From JBKDZL01 sp047971145 (GTDB lineage Bacteria; Bacillota_I; Bacilli_A; Erysipelotrichales; Erysipelotrichaceae): a DNA stretch of 5,450 bases. The stretch is from NCBI GenBank assembly GCA_047971145.1, contig JBKDZL010000021.1:1-5450 (forward strand), read 5' to 3'. The translations under genes and the position numbers were made by a program. Positions 1 through 5,247 of the stretch are shown here, in pieces. Position 1 is the first letter of the stretch. The number at the start of each line of letters is the position of its first letter. Under the pieces are notes generated by a model that worked only from the letters and a program-made list of their open reading frames with translations, ran no database searches and was not told where the DNA came from.

Positions 1-51
1 GCAACACTTATTTTCTTAGCATTAGGTGTAGCAATCGGATTTACTTTATAA
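1..51 (+). CDS. C-terminal end of an unidentified, probably membrane, protein (partial)
   Basis: An open frame enters from the left edge and ends at TAA (49-51). It encodes 16 residues, ATLIFLALGVAIGFTL, which are strongly hydrophobic and look like the end of a transmembrane helix. The intrinsic terminator about 70 bases downstream supports this being the true 3' end of a plus-strand gene. Too little is present to name a family; a transporter is possible but is only a guess. The regulator and mannoside genes that follow are separated from it by the terminator and an insertion-sequence scrap, so it is probably not part of their operon. Confidence 0.6.
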   Translation, partial: ATLIFLALGVAIGFTL

Positions 52-119
52 TGATTTAACTAATATATAAAACGATACAAATGATTTAGAAGCATCATAT
101 AAAAATTTCTATTTAACCA

Positions 120-149
120 GACCTTAGCTAATTTGCTAGGGTCATTTTT
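120..149 (+). terminator. Rho-independent terminator of the upstream gene
   Basis: A 9-bp stem is formed by GACCTTAGC (120-128) and GCTAGGGTC (135-143), with one G-U wobble and a 6-base loop (TAATTT). It is followed directly by ATTTTT (144-149). It lies about 70 bases after the stop of the plus-strand gene at the left edge, which it most likely terminates. Confidence 0.8.
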
Positions 150-218
150 GTGATAACCAGGATAGCATGTCTTATTTACTTTACAGTACCTAAATAATTA
201 TATATAAATTTAGAATAG

Positions 219-409
219 CCTGGAACATCAATGGAAAACACAGTTATAGACTCCCTCTTCAACACCCTGAAGAAAGAACTGGTAGATCCAAACAAAGGTA
301 AAAGCACAGGACAACTGAGATTATTGATAACAGAACATTTAGAAGAATATTATCCAACAAAAGACATCATACCACAATTGGTATGACGTCTGAAAATATG
401 AAAAATTGA
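219..409 (+). pseudogene. Decayed C-terminal fragment of an IS3-family transposase (OrfB, DDE type)
   Basis: An in-frame stop at 216-218 precedes codons reading PGTSMENTVIDSLFNTLKKE, which matches the block around the third catalytic acid of IS3-family OrfB (pattern G-N-x-x-D-N-A-x-x-E-x-F-F-x-x-L-K-x-E). The expected catalytic Glu is Asp here (249-251). An ATG at 231 would open a 51-codon reading frame ending at TGA 384-386. The family's Y-Y-N-x-[KR]-R-I-x-x-[KQ]-L-K-G-[ML]-[ST]-P tail is recognisable as EYYPTKDIIPQL, then, after a switch of frame near 380-383, GMTSENMKN ending at TGA 407-409. This is consistent with loss of about four bases where the Lys-Gly codons should be. The integrase core, OrfA and terminal inverted repeats are not visible. 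It is a dead relic; the family match is from memory of IS3 transposases and is reasonably secure. Confidence 0.65.
356..390 (-). terminator. Probable Rho-independent terminator of the regulator gene
   Basis: Arms 363-374 and 379-390 pair over 12 positions around a 4-base loop. The one non-Watson-Crick position is A/C in a plus-strand transcript but a permitted G-U pair in a minus-strand RNA. On the minus strand the stem is followed by TTTTGTT (362 down to 356). Both points favour function on the minus strand, about 80 bases beyond the full-length end of the RpiR-type gene. It lies inside the IS3 transposase relic, so the position may be partly accidental. Confidence 0.55.
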
Positions 410-440
410 TACATAGGTATCTTAATTCTTTGTCCGGTTC

Positions 441-466
441 TAGTTGTAATTCTAGTAATTCAACTA
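441..466. repeat. Small inverted repeat beyond the regulator gene
   Basis: TAGTTG (441-446) and CAACTA (461-466) pair. An inner AATT/AATT pair (448-451 with 457-460) extends the stem to about 10 bp with a single bulged T and a 5-base loop. It sits just past the in-frame TAA at 473-475 on the minus strand. There is no U-tract on the minus strand and only ATTTTA on the plus strand, so it is not a clear terminator. It may be a weak mRNA-end hairpin or chance in AT-rich DNA. Confidence 0.3.
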
Positions 467-472
467 TTTTAC

Positions 473-583
473 TTAGGTCGACTTATTATTCTTCTGCGAA
501 TAATGAAGAAATAGCATGTCTACAAAAATGAAGTAAATCCCACGTGGGTAAACATTGGTTTCTTCAATTGTGAAATTAGACTA
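473..583 (-). other. In-frame continuation of the regulator beyond its TAG: separated C-terminal tail
   Basis: Reading through the TAG (581-583) without a frame change gives 35 more codons up to TAA (473-475). They include FIFVDMLFLHY, which resembles the closing helix of MurR/RpiR proteins (hydrophobic, with a conserved Asp-x-Leu before aromatic or hydrophobic residues). With this tail the protein would be 247 residues, close to family size. The simplest reading is a single-base nonsense change in the regulator gene. A sequencing error or suppressed amber codon would look the same. Confidence 0.65.
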
Positions 584-1216
584 CCCAAGAATAATTTGCT
601 GTCTAATTTCGCATGCTAAAGATGATGTAGAGTTAGATGTAATTAGAAATGTGTTTTCATTCAATATGCGCTGACTCAATTTTACTATGGGTTGAATAAC
701 TGAACTTGTGCTCCCACTTGTTGATATAACAATTAAAAGAGTTGAATCGTGGATCAAGCTAGGTAATTTCGAAATCATATGCGATTCAGAAATAATATAA
801 ATACTAATCCCAAGTAACTCAAAGTTCTTTTGAAGATATTTTGCTATTAATTTAGATTGTCCAACTGCAACTATATAAATTTCTGCACTGAGCTTAATTT
901 TTGTAGATAGAGTTTCAATATCGTTATTGTATTTATTTGTAAATAAGTCATCGATTGAAGAAATTAAATTTACATCATAATTTACATTTTCAATATTACA
1001 TTTCTGTTTTTCTTGTATTAAAAAGTACTTAAATTCTAGGTATGATACGAAGCCAAGTTTTTTGTATATACGCGAAATAGAAGATATTGAGGTATAACAC
1101 TCTTTAGATAAACTTTCTATTTCAAATTTTTCAATGTACTTTATTTTCGATCGTAAAGTGTTTAAAACTTCTCTCTCATTTCTTGTGAAGTTATCGATTG
1201 GATAGTTTTCTAGCAT
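581..1216 (-). CDS. MurR/RpiR-family transcriptional regulator, C-terminally truncated by an in-frame stop
   Basis: This is a DNA-binding regulator of sugar metabolism with an N-terminal RpiR-type helix-turn-helix (about residues 1-75; recognition region about 35-56, ending IYKKLGF, typical of the family's RFCRKLGF block). A SIS phosphosugar-binding domain follows from about residue 105, with IYIVAVGQS (113-121) and the Ser/Thr-rich loop ISTSGST (164-170) that usually contacts the sugar phosphate. The ATG at 1216 is chosen because GGGAGG (1225-1220) lies 3 bases upstream. The frame stops at TAG (581-583) after 211 residues, within the last part of the SIS domain, whereas the family is usually about 250-290 residues. 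The same frame continues past the TAG with a plausible family C-terminus to TAA at 473-475 (247 codons including the TAG). The gene is divergent from the mannoside operon, which it probably controls in response to a phosphorylated sugar. Family assignment is firm; target and ligand are inferred. With the C-terminus missing, the protein may be impaired. Confidence 0.85.
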   Translation of the reverse strand: MLENYPIDNFTRNEREVLNTLRSKIKYIEKFEIESLSKECYTSISSISRIYKKLGFVSYLEFKYFLIQEKQKCNIENVNYDVNLISSIDDLFTNKYNNDIETLSTKIKLSAEIYIVAVGQSKLIAKYLQKNFELLGISIYIISESHMISKLPSLIHDSTLLIVISTSGSTSSVIQPIVKLSQRILNENTFLITSNSTSSLACEIRQQIILG

Positions 1217-1219
1217 AGT

Positions 1220-1225
1220 CCTCCC
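1220..1225 (-). promoter_or_regulatory. Ribosome binding site GGGAGG of the RpiR-type regulator
   Basis: On the minus strand GGGAGG is followed by ACT and then the ATG at 1216. The 3-base spacing is short, but the Shine-Dalgarno match is strong and decides this start over internal ones. Confidence 0.65.
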
Positions 1226-1231
1226 ATTGCT

Positions 1232-1237
1232 ATTATA
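1232..1237 (-). promoter_or_regulatory. Possible -10 box (TATAAT) for the regulator
   Basis: The minus strand reads TATAAT from 1237 to 1232, 15 bases before the start codon. No good -35 box is found 16-18 bases upstream (CACATA at the 17-base position). Initiation from it would leave a leader of only about 9 bases, which barely contains the ribosome site. It may therefore be fortuitous. Confidence 0.3.
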
Positions 1238-1247
1238 ACCGAATAAT

Positions 1248-1259
1248 ACATAGCTATGT
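1248..1259. repeat. Perfect 12-bp palindrome ACATAGCTATGT, candidate operator
   Basis: The sequence is its own reverse complement and lies 11 bases upstream of the possible -10 box of the regulator. Its right half GCTATGT (1253-1259) recurs as a direct repeat at 1275-1281, 22 bases further on, or about two helical turns. This arrangement fits binding by a dimeric regulator, possibly autoregulation by the RpiR protein. That is inference only. Confidence 0.4.
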
Positions 1260-1452
1260 GAATTACAAATGTTCGCTATGTTATAAACTGCCTGTTATTA
1301 CCATGATTTTTCTAAGTACTGTAATTATATTGCGAAGAATTATAGCTGCCAAAAGTTTAATAGTCTCAGTTTCTTTCAATGTTGAATGCTCATTTCATGC
1401 ATACAAAAATTTATTAATATAAATATTCCATAAATATATAAGAGTGGAACAT

Positions 1453-1468
1453 AACTTTCGGAAAAGTT
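1453..1468. promoter_or_regulatory. Palindrome AACTTT-CGGA-AAAGTT, candidate operator of the mannoside operon
   Basis: Two perfect 6-bp arms flank a 4-base spacer in the otherwise featureless stretch 60-75 bases before the isomerase start. Relative to the TATAAT at 1506-1511 it would be centred near -58, a position more typical of an activator than a roadblock repressor. That promoter also lacks a good -35 box. Binding by the neighbouring RpiR-type protein is an inference. Confidence 0.4.
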
Positions 1469-1505
1469 TACCAGAACTTGAAAAGGATAATAATAAATCC
1501 GATTA

Positions 1506-1511
1506 TATAAT
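1506..1511 (+). promoter_or_regulatory. Probable -10 box (TATAAT) of the mannoside operon
   Basis: A perfect TATAAT lies 18 bases before the isomerase ATG, giving a leader of about 12 bases that still includes the ribosome site. The nearest -35-like element, TTGAAA (1478-1483), is 22 bases away, too far for a normal sigma-A promoter. Transcription may need an activator, or the true promoter lies further upstream. Confidence 0.4.
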
Positions 1512-1518
1512 AAACATG

Positions 1519-1524
1519 AAAGGA
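1519..1524 (+). promoter_or_regulatory. Ribosome binding site AAAGGA of the isomerase gene
   Basis: AAAGGA is followed by 5 bases and the ATG at 1530, which fixes the start. The ATG at 1516 is in another frame that closes quickly. The context AAGGAAAAGTATG (1520-1532) is identical to that before the GH38 gene (5238-5250). Confidence 0.65.
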
Positions 1525-1529
1525 AAAGT

Positions 1530-3227
1530 ATGTGTAATTATGAAAGAAACCCGAAGATCAAAGTATCTTCGAGAAATGAAATAATTAGTGGTTTTGAAGA
1601 TGTGTTTGTTGAGTTAAGTTCAAATGATAAGTTAATACTTGAATGTTATCCAGGTATTGATTTAAAAAAAATTGATACAGAGTTAAGGAGGAAGTTTGGT
1701 AATTATGAAATTATTAACATAGAAGATTACTCATTATCAGTAGATAAAATACAATCAAAAATTATTGATAAGATTACTGATGATAGAGTTTTTGGGTTCA
1801 TGGATAAATCAGAAATTGAAGAATATTATGATATAGACAAAATTGAAAAATTGAAAAATAATTTATCTAAAAGTGCTAAATATATCGTATATGGTTTCGG
1901 TGCATCAATGGTGAAAAATGAAACGAATACATTAGTTTATTCTAGTATTACTAGATGGGAAATTCAACTTAGATATAGGCAAGGAATGTGTAATTGGAAG
2001 TGCGATAATACAGGAGAAGAGAATACTAAAAAATTTAAACGAGGTTATTTCTTTGATTGGCGTGTTGCAGATAGATTGAAAAAGAGAGTGATAAATTCAA
2101 GTTGCTATTTTTTAGATTTGACTGTAAATACAAAACCAAAGATGATAAGCTCTGAGTTGTATTTCAAAGGAATGCAAGCAGCAATTCATACTCCATTTAG
2201 ACTCGTACCATTTTTTGACTCTGGAGTATGGGGTGGTCAATGGATGAAAAATAGATTTAACTTGGATCCAGATAAAGAAAATTATGCGTGGAGTTTTGAT
2301 GGAGTACCTGAAGAAAATTCAATTAATCTCGAATTTGGTAATGACTATATTCAAGTTCCGGCCATTGATTTAGTATTCAATAAACCAAAAGAACTTCTAG
2401 GTAATCGTGTTCATGCAAGGTTTGGAGACGAGTTTCCTATAAGGTTTGATTTCTTAGATACTGTTGATGGACAAAATTTGAGTTTACAAGTACATCCATT
2501 AACTGAGTATATTCAAGAAAAATTTGGGATGAATTATACACAAGATGAAAGTTATTATATTTTAGACACGAAAGAAAACACTGATACACATGTTTACCTT
2601 GGGTTGAAAAACAATGTAAATAAAGAGCAATTTCTAAATGAGTTAAAGGTGTCTCAAGAGCAGCCTTACACTTTTGATGTTGAAAAATATATTAATAAGA
2701 TACCGTGTAAAAAACATGATCACTTTTTAATTCCGGCAGGAACAGTGCATTGTAGTGGAAAAGACACAATGGTACTCGAGATTAGTGCAACACCATATAT
2801 TTTCACGTTTAAACTTTTTGACTGGGATCGTGTAAACCTAGATGGAAAACCAAGACCGATTCACTTAGAGCATGGAGCGAAAGTTATAGATTTTAATCGA
2901 GATACAGATTTTGTGCATGGGCAACTAGTTAATCAATTTGAACAGTTAAGCACGGTAGAAGAAAGAACAGGACTACATGAGAGAGAATTTATTGAAACAC
3001 GTCGATTTACCTCGAAGGAGAGTATTGTACATAAAACTGATGGTTCAGTAAACATGTTAAACTTGGTTCAAGGTAGTTCTGTGGTTATTAGTTCACCGAT
3101 GAATAGTTTTGAAGATTATGTAGTGCATTATGCTGAAACATTTATTGTTCCGGCAAACGTTAGTGAGTATGAAATAATTCCGTCAAAGGATGAGGAAGTT
3201 ATGTATATAAAAGCATATGTTAGATAG
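1530..3227 (+). CDS. manA: Class I mannose-6-phosphate isomerase with a long N-terminal domain
   Basis: The enzyme interconverts mannose 6-phosphate and fructose 6-phosphate in the cytoplasm, with zinc. The class I (cupin) domain starts near residue 222 with PFRLVPFFDSGVWGG, equivalent to the family's PxFKExIWGG opening. Predicted zinc ligands are Gln320 and His322 (LSLQVHP), Glu340 (QDESYYIL) and His407 (IPAGTVH). GKPRPIH (439-445) carries the conserved active-site Arg442. At 565 residues it is far longer than the usual 310-320. Residues 1-220 form an extra domain with LILECYPGID (35-44), TDDRVFGFMD (83-92), YIVYGFGAS (118-126), TRWEIQLRYR (141-150) and FDWRVADR (175-182). Some of this spacing recalls P-loop sugar or nucleoside kinases, but no Walker A motif is present. 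I recall the same two-domain layout in other Bacillota and Bacteroidetes isomerases; its function is unknown to me. It is first in the operon, 8 bases before the permease, and would handle mannose 6-phosphate released by the GH38 enzyme. Confidence 0.88.
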   Translation: MCNYERNPKIKVSSRNEIISGFEDVFVELSSNDKLILECYPGIDLKKIDTELRRKFGNYEIINIEDYSLSVDKIQSKIIDKITDDRVFGFMDKSEIEEYYDIDKIEKLKNNLSKSAKYIVYGFGASMVKNETNTLVYSSITRWEIQLRYRQGMCNWKCDNTGEENTKKFKRGYFFDWRVADRLKKRVINSSCYFLDLTVNTKPKMISSELYFKGMQAAIHTPFRLVPFFDSGVWGGQWMKNRFNLDPDKENYAWSFDGVPEENSINLEFGNDYIQVPAIDLVFNKPKELLGNRVHARFGDEFPIRFDFLDTVDGQNLSLQVHPLTEYIQEKFGMNYTQDESYYILDTKENTDTHVYLGLKNNVNKEQFLNELKVSQEQPYTFDVEKYINKIPCKKHDHFLIPAGTVHCSGKDTMVLEISATPYIFTFKLFDWDRVNLDGKPRPIHLEHGAKVIDFNRDTDFVHGQLVNQFEQLSTVEERTGLHEREFIETRRFTSKESIVHKTDGSVNMLNLVQGSSVVISSPMNSFEDYVVHYAETFIVPANVSEYEIIPSKDEEVMYIKAYVR

Positions 3228-3231
3228 GAGA
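3226..3231 (+). promoter_or_regulatory. Ribosome binding site AGGAGA of the permease gene, overlapping the isomerase stop
   Basis: AGGAGA shares bases with the isomerase TAG (3225-3227) and stands 4 bases before the permease ATG (3236). The overlap suggests translational coupling within one operon. Confidence 0.7.
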
Positions 3232-3235
3232 AGAT

Positions 3236-5239
3236 ATGAAATTAAAAAATGAAAATATATTTCTAGATACAGTTATTACAACTAAACAAGAATTGTTTAA
3301 TTACATCGCAGATCATTTAATAGGAGCAGGTTTTGCTAGTGATAAACAAGAGGTTATTGATAAATTTAATGAGCGTGAAAAATTGTCGCCAACAGGTTTC
3401 GAAAATGGTATAGCTATACCACACTTGGCTTCGGATACAATCACTGAACCGTGCTTGATTTATATAAGAAACACTATGGCAATAGAAGATTATGAAAGTA
3501 TGTTTGAAGATAATGAAGTTAAATACATTTTTGCAATCTGTGTACCAGAAAATTCAGGCAATGAACACTTAAATATTTTATCGAGTTTATCAAAAAAACT
3601 TATGAACAAAAAATTCTTAGAAGAGTTTGTTATGTTAAATAATAAAGAAGAAATTGTAAATTTACTATCAACTAATTTTGATGAAGATACAGTAGGTTTA
3701 GTCAAAGGTGATGGAGAAAAATACATATTAGCGATAACAGCATGCCCTACAGGAATTGCACATACTTATATGGCTGCAGAATACATGGAAGTAGAGGCAA
3801 AAAAACGTGGATATAAAATAAAAGTTGAAAAACAAGGTGCTAATGGTATTGAAGATGAGATTACAAAACACGATATAAAAAAAGCGGATGTAGTTATATT
3901 TGCTCATGCAGTTGCCCTAAGCAATTTGGGACGATTTGACGGTATGAATTACTTAGATGTTGATGTTCAGTACCCGATTAAACATCCAAGGGAATGTATA
4001 ACAAGAGCAGTAGAATCCAATGAAAAATATTCTAGTGATGAAGAGGAAACAACAGAAAAAGTAGTCGGATTTAAAGCCGAAGTAATGCAAGCAATTATGA
4101 CAGGTTTCAGCTATATGATTCCAGTCATTGTTGCAGGAGGTCTATTAATGGGAGTTGCTTCCTTATTAGCTAATATAGCTGGTGGAGAACAGCTGGTATC
4201 TAGTTTAGGAGAAAACCTTGTATTCTCTATGGATTCCCCAATTCAATTTGGATCAAGTATGTTTGTTGTTCTATTAGCATATATGAATAAATTTGGTTGG
4301 TTAATTATGCAATTTATGTATCCAATGTTTTGTGCATATTGTGCATATTCAATTTCGGGTAAAAACGCGTTGCTTCCTGGATTTACAGCAGGTATGCTTG
4401 CTGCTGGTGTTGTCAACAATATGTTCAACACAAGTTATACGTATGCTGGAATCTTAACGCCTGTGGTTGGGTCAAGTTCAATTCCTGCAGTTCCAAGCGG
4501 TATCTTTGGTGCAATGGTATTAGCAATTTTAGCAGGTTATATTGTAAAAGCAATGAACAAGTGGAAATTCAAAAAAGAGTTATTACCACTAAAGACAATG
4601 TTGATCATCCCATCAATTTCAGTAGCTGTAGTTTTGTTTGTAAATTTATTAGTTGTTGAACCAGTGTTTTCAACATTAAACCTAGAAATGCAACAATTTA
4701 TTACAGCTCACTCAAGCTCAATTTATGTTTATGCTGTTATTATAGCAATCTGTACAGCTTTTGATTTAGGTGGTCCTATAAATAAATCAGCAGGAACTGT
4801 AGCGATTGCCTTAGCTGCTGATGGAATTATGCCAATAACAGCACGTGTGTTGGCAATTGTTATACCCCCAATTGGTATTGGTGTTGCAACATTTACTGAC
4901 AAACTAATGACAGGTAAGAAAGTATTTAGTCCAGACGAAAAAGTATTAGGACAGACTTCATTTATCTTAGGAATTATGGCAATAGGTGAGGGTGCTATAC
5001 CATTTATGATTAAACATCCATTAATGATGATTTTAATAAACTGTACAGGTGCGGTTATAGGTAGTGTTACTGCGATTGCATTAGGAGCGGAACAATGGTT
5101 ACCATTACCTGCAATTTGGGGATGGCCACTAGTATCAAATATTCCAGCATATCTAATTGGAATGATTGTAGGAGTTGCATTCATTGCGATTGTAACAAAC
5201 ATCGCCAGAGTTGCAATTGGTGATTATCAAAAAAATTAA
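3236..5239 (+). CDS. mngA: PTS fructose-family permease EIIABC, mannosylglycerate/alpha-mannoside type
   Basis: This membrane protein imports a sugar and phosphorylates it, using phosphate passed from HPr. All three PTS parts are fused in the order A-B-C. EIIA spans about 1-147, with the phosphoryl-accepting His63 in GIAIPH (58-63). EIIB spans about 161-262, with the phosphocysteine Cys170 in ITACPTGIAHT. A charged linker (263-279) leads to a hydrophobic EIIC (about 280-660) with roughly ten membrane stretches and the conserved FDLGGPINKSA (509-519) and GEGAIPF (584-590) blocks. The 667-residue length and domain order match E. coli MngA (about 658), the 2-O-alpha-mannosyl-D-glycerate permease. 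A GH38 mannosidase directly downstream and a mannose-6-phosphate isomerase upstream support an alpha-mannoside substrate. The exact sugar cannot be read from sequence; fructose or mannose are alternatives. The gene is intact, 8 bases from each neighbour, and probably cotranscribed with both. Confidence 0.9.
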   Translation: MKLKNENIFLDTVITTKQELFNYIADHLIGAGFASDKQEVIDKFNEREKLSPTGFENGIAIPHLASDTITEPCLIYIRNTMAIEDYESMFEDNEVKYIFAICVPENSGNEHLNILSSLSKKLMNKKFLEEFVMLNNKEEIVNLLSTNFDEDTVGLVKGDGEKYILAITACPTGIAHTYMAAEYMEVEAKKRGYKIKVEKQGANGIEDEITKHDIKKADVVIFAHAVALSNLGRFDGMNYLDVDVQYPIKHPRECITRAVESNEKYSSDEEETTEKVVGFKAEVMQAIMTGFSYMIPVIVAGGLLMGVASLLANIAGGEQLVSSLGENLVFSMDSPIQFGSSMFVVLLAYMNKFGWLIMQFMYPMFCAYCAYSISGKNALLPGFTAGMLAAGVVNNMFNTSYTYAGILTPVVGSSSIPAVPSGIFGAMVLAILAGYIVKAMNKWKFKKELLPLKTMLIIPSISVAVVLFVNLLVVEPVFSTLNLEMQQFITAHSSSIYVYAVIIAICTAFDLGGPINKSAGTVAIALAADGIMPITARVLAIVIPPIGIGVATFTDKLMTGKKVFSPDEKVLGQTSFILGIMAIGEGAIPFMIKHPLMMILINCTGAVIGSVTAIALGAEQWLPLPAIWGWPLVSNIPAYLIGMIVGVAFIAIVTNIARVAIGDYQKN

Positions 5240-5242
5240 GGA
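5238..5242 (+). promoter_or_regulatory. Ribosome binding site AAGGA of the GH38 gene
   Basis: AAGGA overlaps the last two bases of the permease TAA (5237-5239) and stands 5 bases before the ATG at 5248. It fixes the start and suggests translational coupling. Confidence 0.65.
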
Positions 5243-5247
5243 AAAGT

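Larger units (their letters stand above)
1217..1529. promoter_or_regulatory. Divergent control region between the regulator and the mannoside operon
   Basis: These 313 bases contain no credible gene on either strand. They are AT-rich and must carry the promoters for the divergent regulator and for the isomerase-permease-mannosidase operon. Visible elements, listed separately, are a palindrome and direct repeat near the regulator, a TATAAT in each direction, and a second palindrome near the operon. The middle (about 1285-1450) shows only scattered AT-rich, promoter-like sequence with no well-spaced -35/-10 pair. I saw no riboswitch, antiterminator hairpin or good catabolite-response element. 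Confidence 0.6.

Noticed and set aside
231..386. A free-standing 51-residue small protein
   Set aside because: No ribosome site precedes the ATG, and the translation matches the degenerate end of an IS3 transposase that continues in another frame.
539..548. Palindrome CCCACGTGGG
   Set aside because: It falls within the in-frame continuation of the regulator, is only 10 bases long and has no promoter context.
569..613. 13-position inverted repeat (569-581 with 601-613, 19-base loop) around the regulator TAG
   Set aside because: It lies inside the regulator's reading frame, has no U-tract on either side, and pairs best in plus-strand RNA. An imperfect repeat of this size is not unexpected in AT-rich DNA of this length.
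1382..1398. Catabolite-response-element-like sequence TTGAATGCTCATTTCAT
   Set aside because: The central CG is missing and the spacing is one base too long, giving several mismatches to the consensus.
1478..1511. TTGAAA/TATAAT as a complete sigma-A promoter of the operon
   Set aside because: The 22-base spacer is well outside the usual 16-18 bases, so only the -10 box was annotated.
4729..5202. Minus-strand open frame of 157 codons opposite the permease
   Set aside because: It is antisense to conserved EIIC sequence with no ribosome site and low-complexity Ile/Ala/Pro composition; it is a shadow of the real gene. The same applies to the minus-strand frames at 3490-3726, 4243-4431 and 5181-5450.
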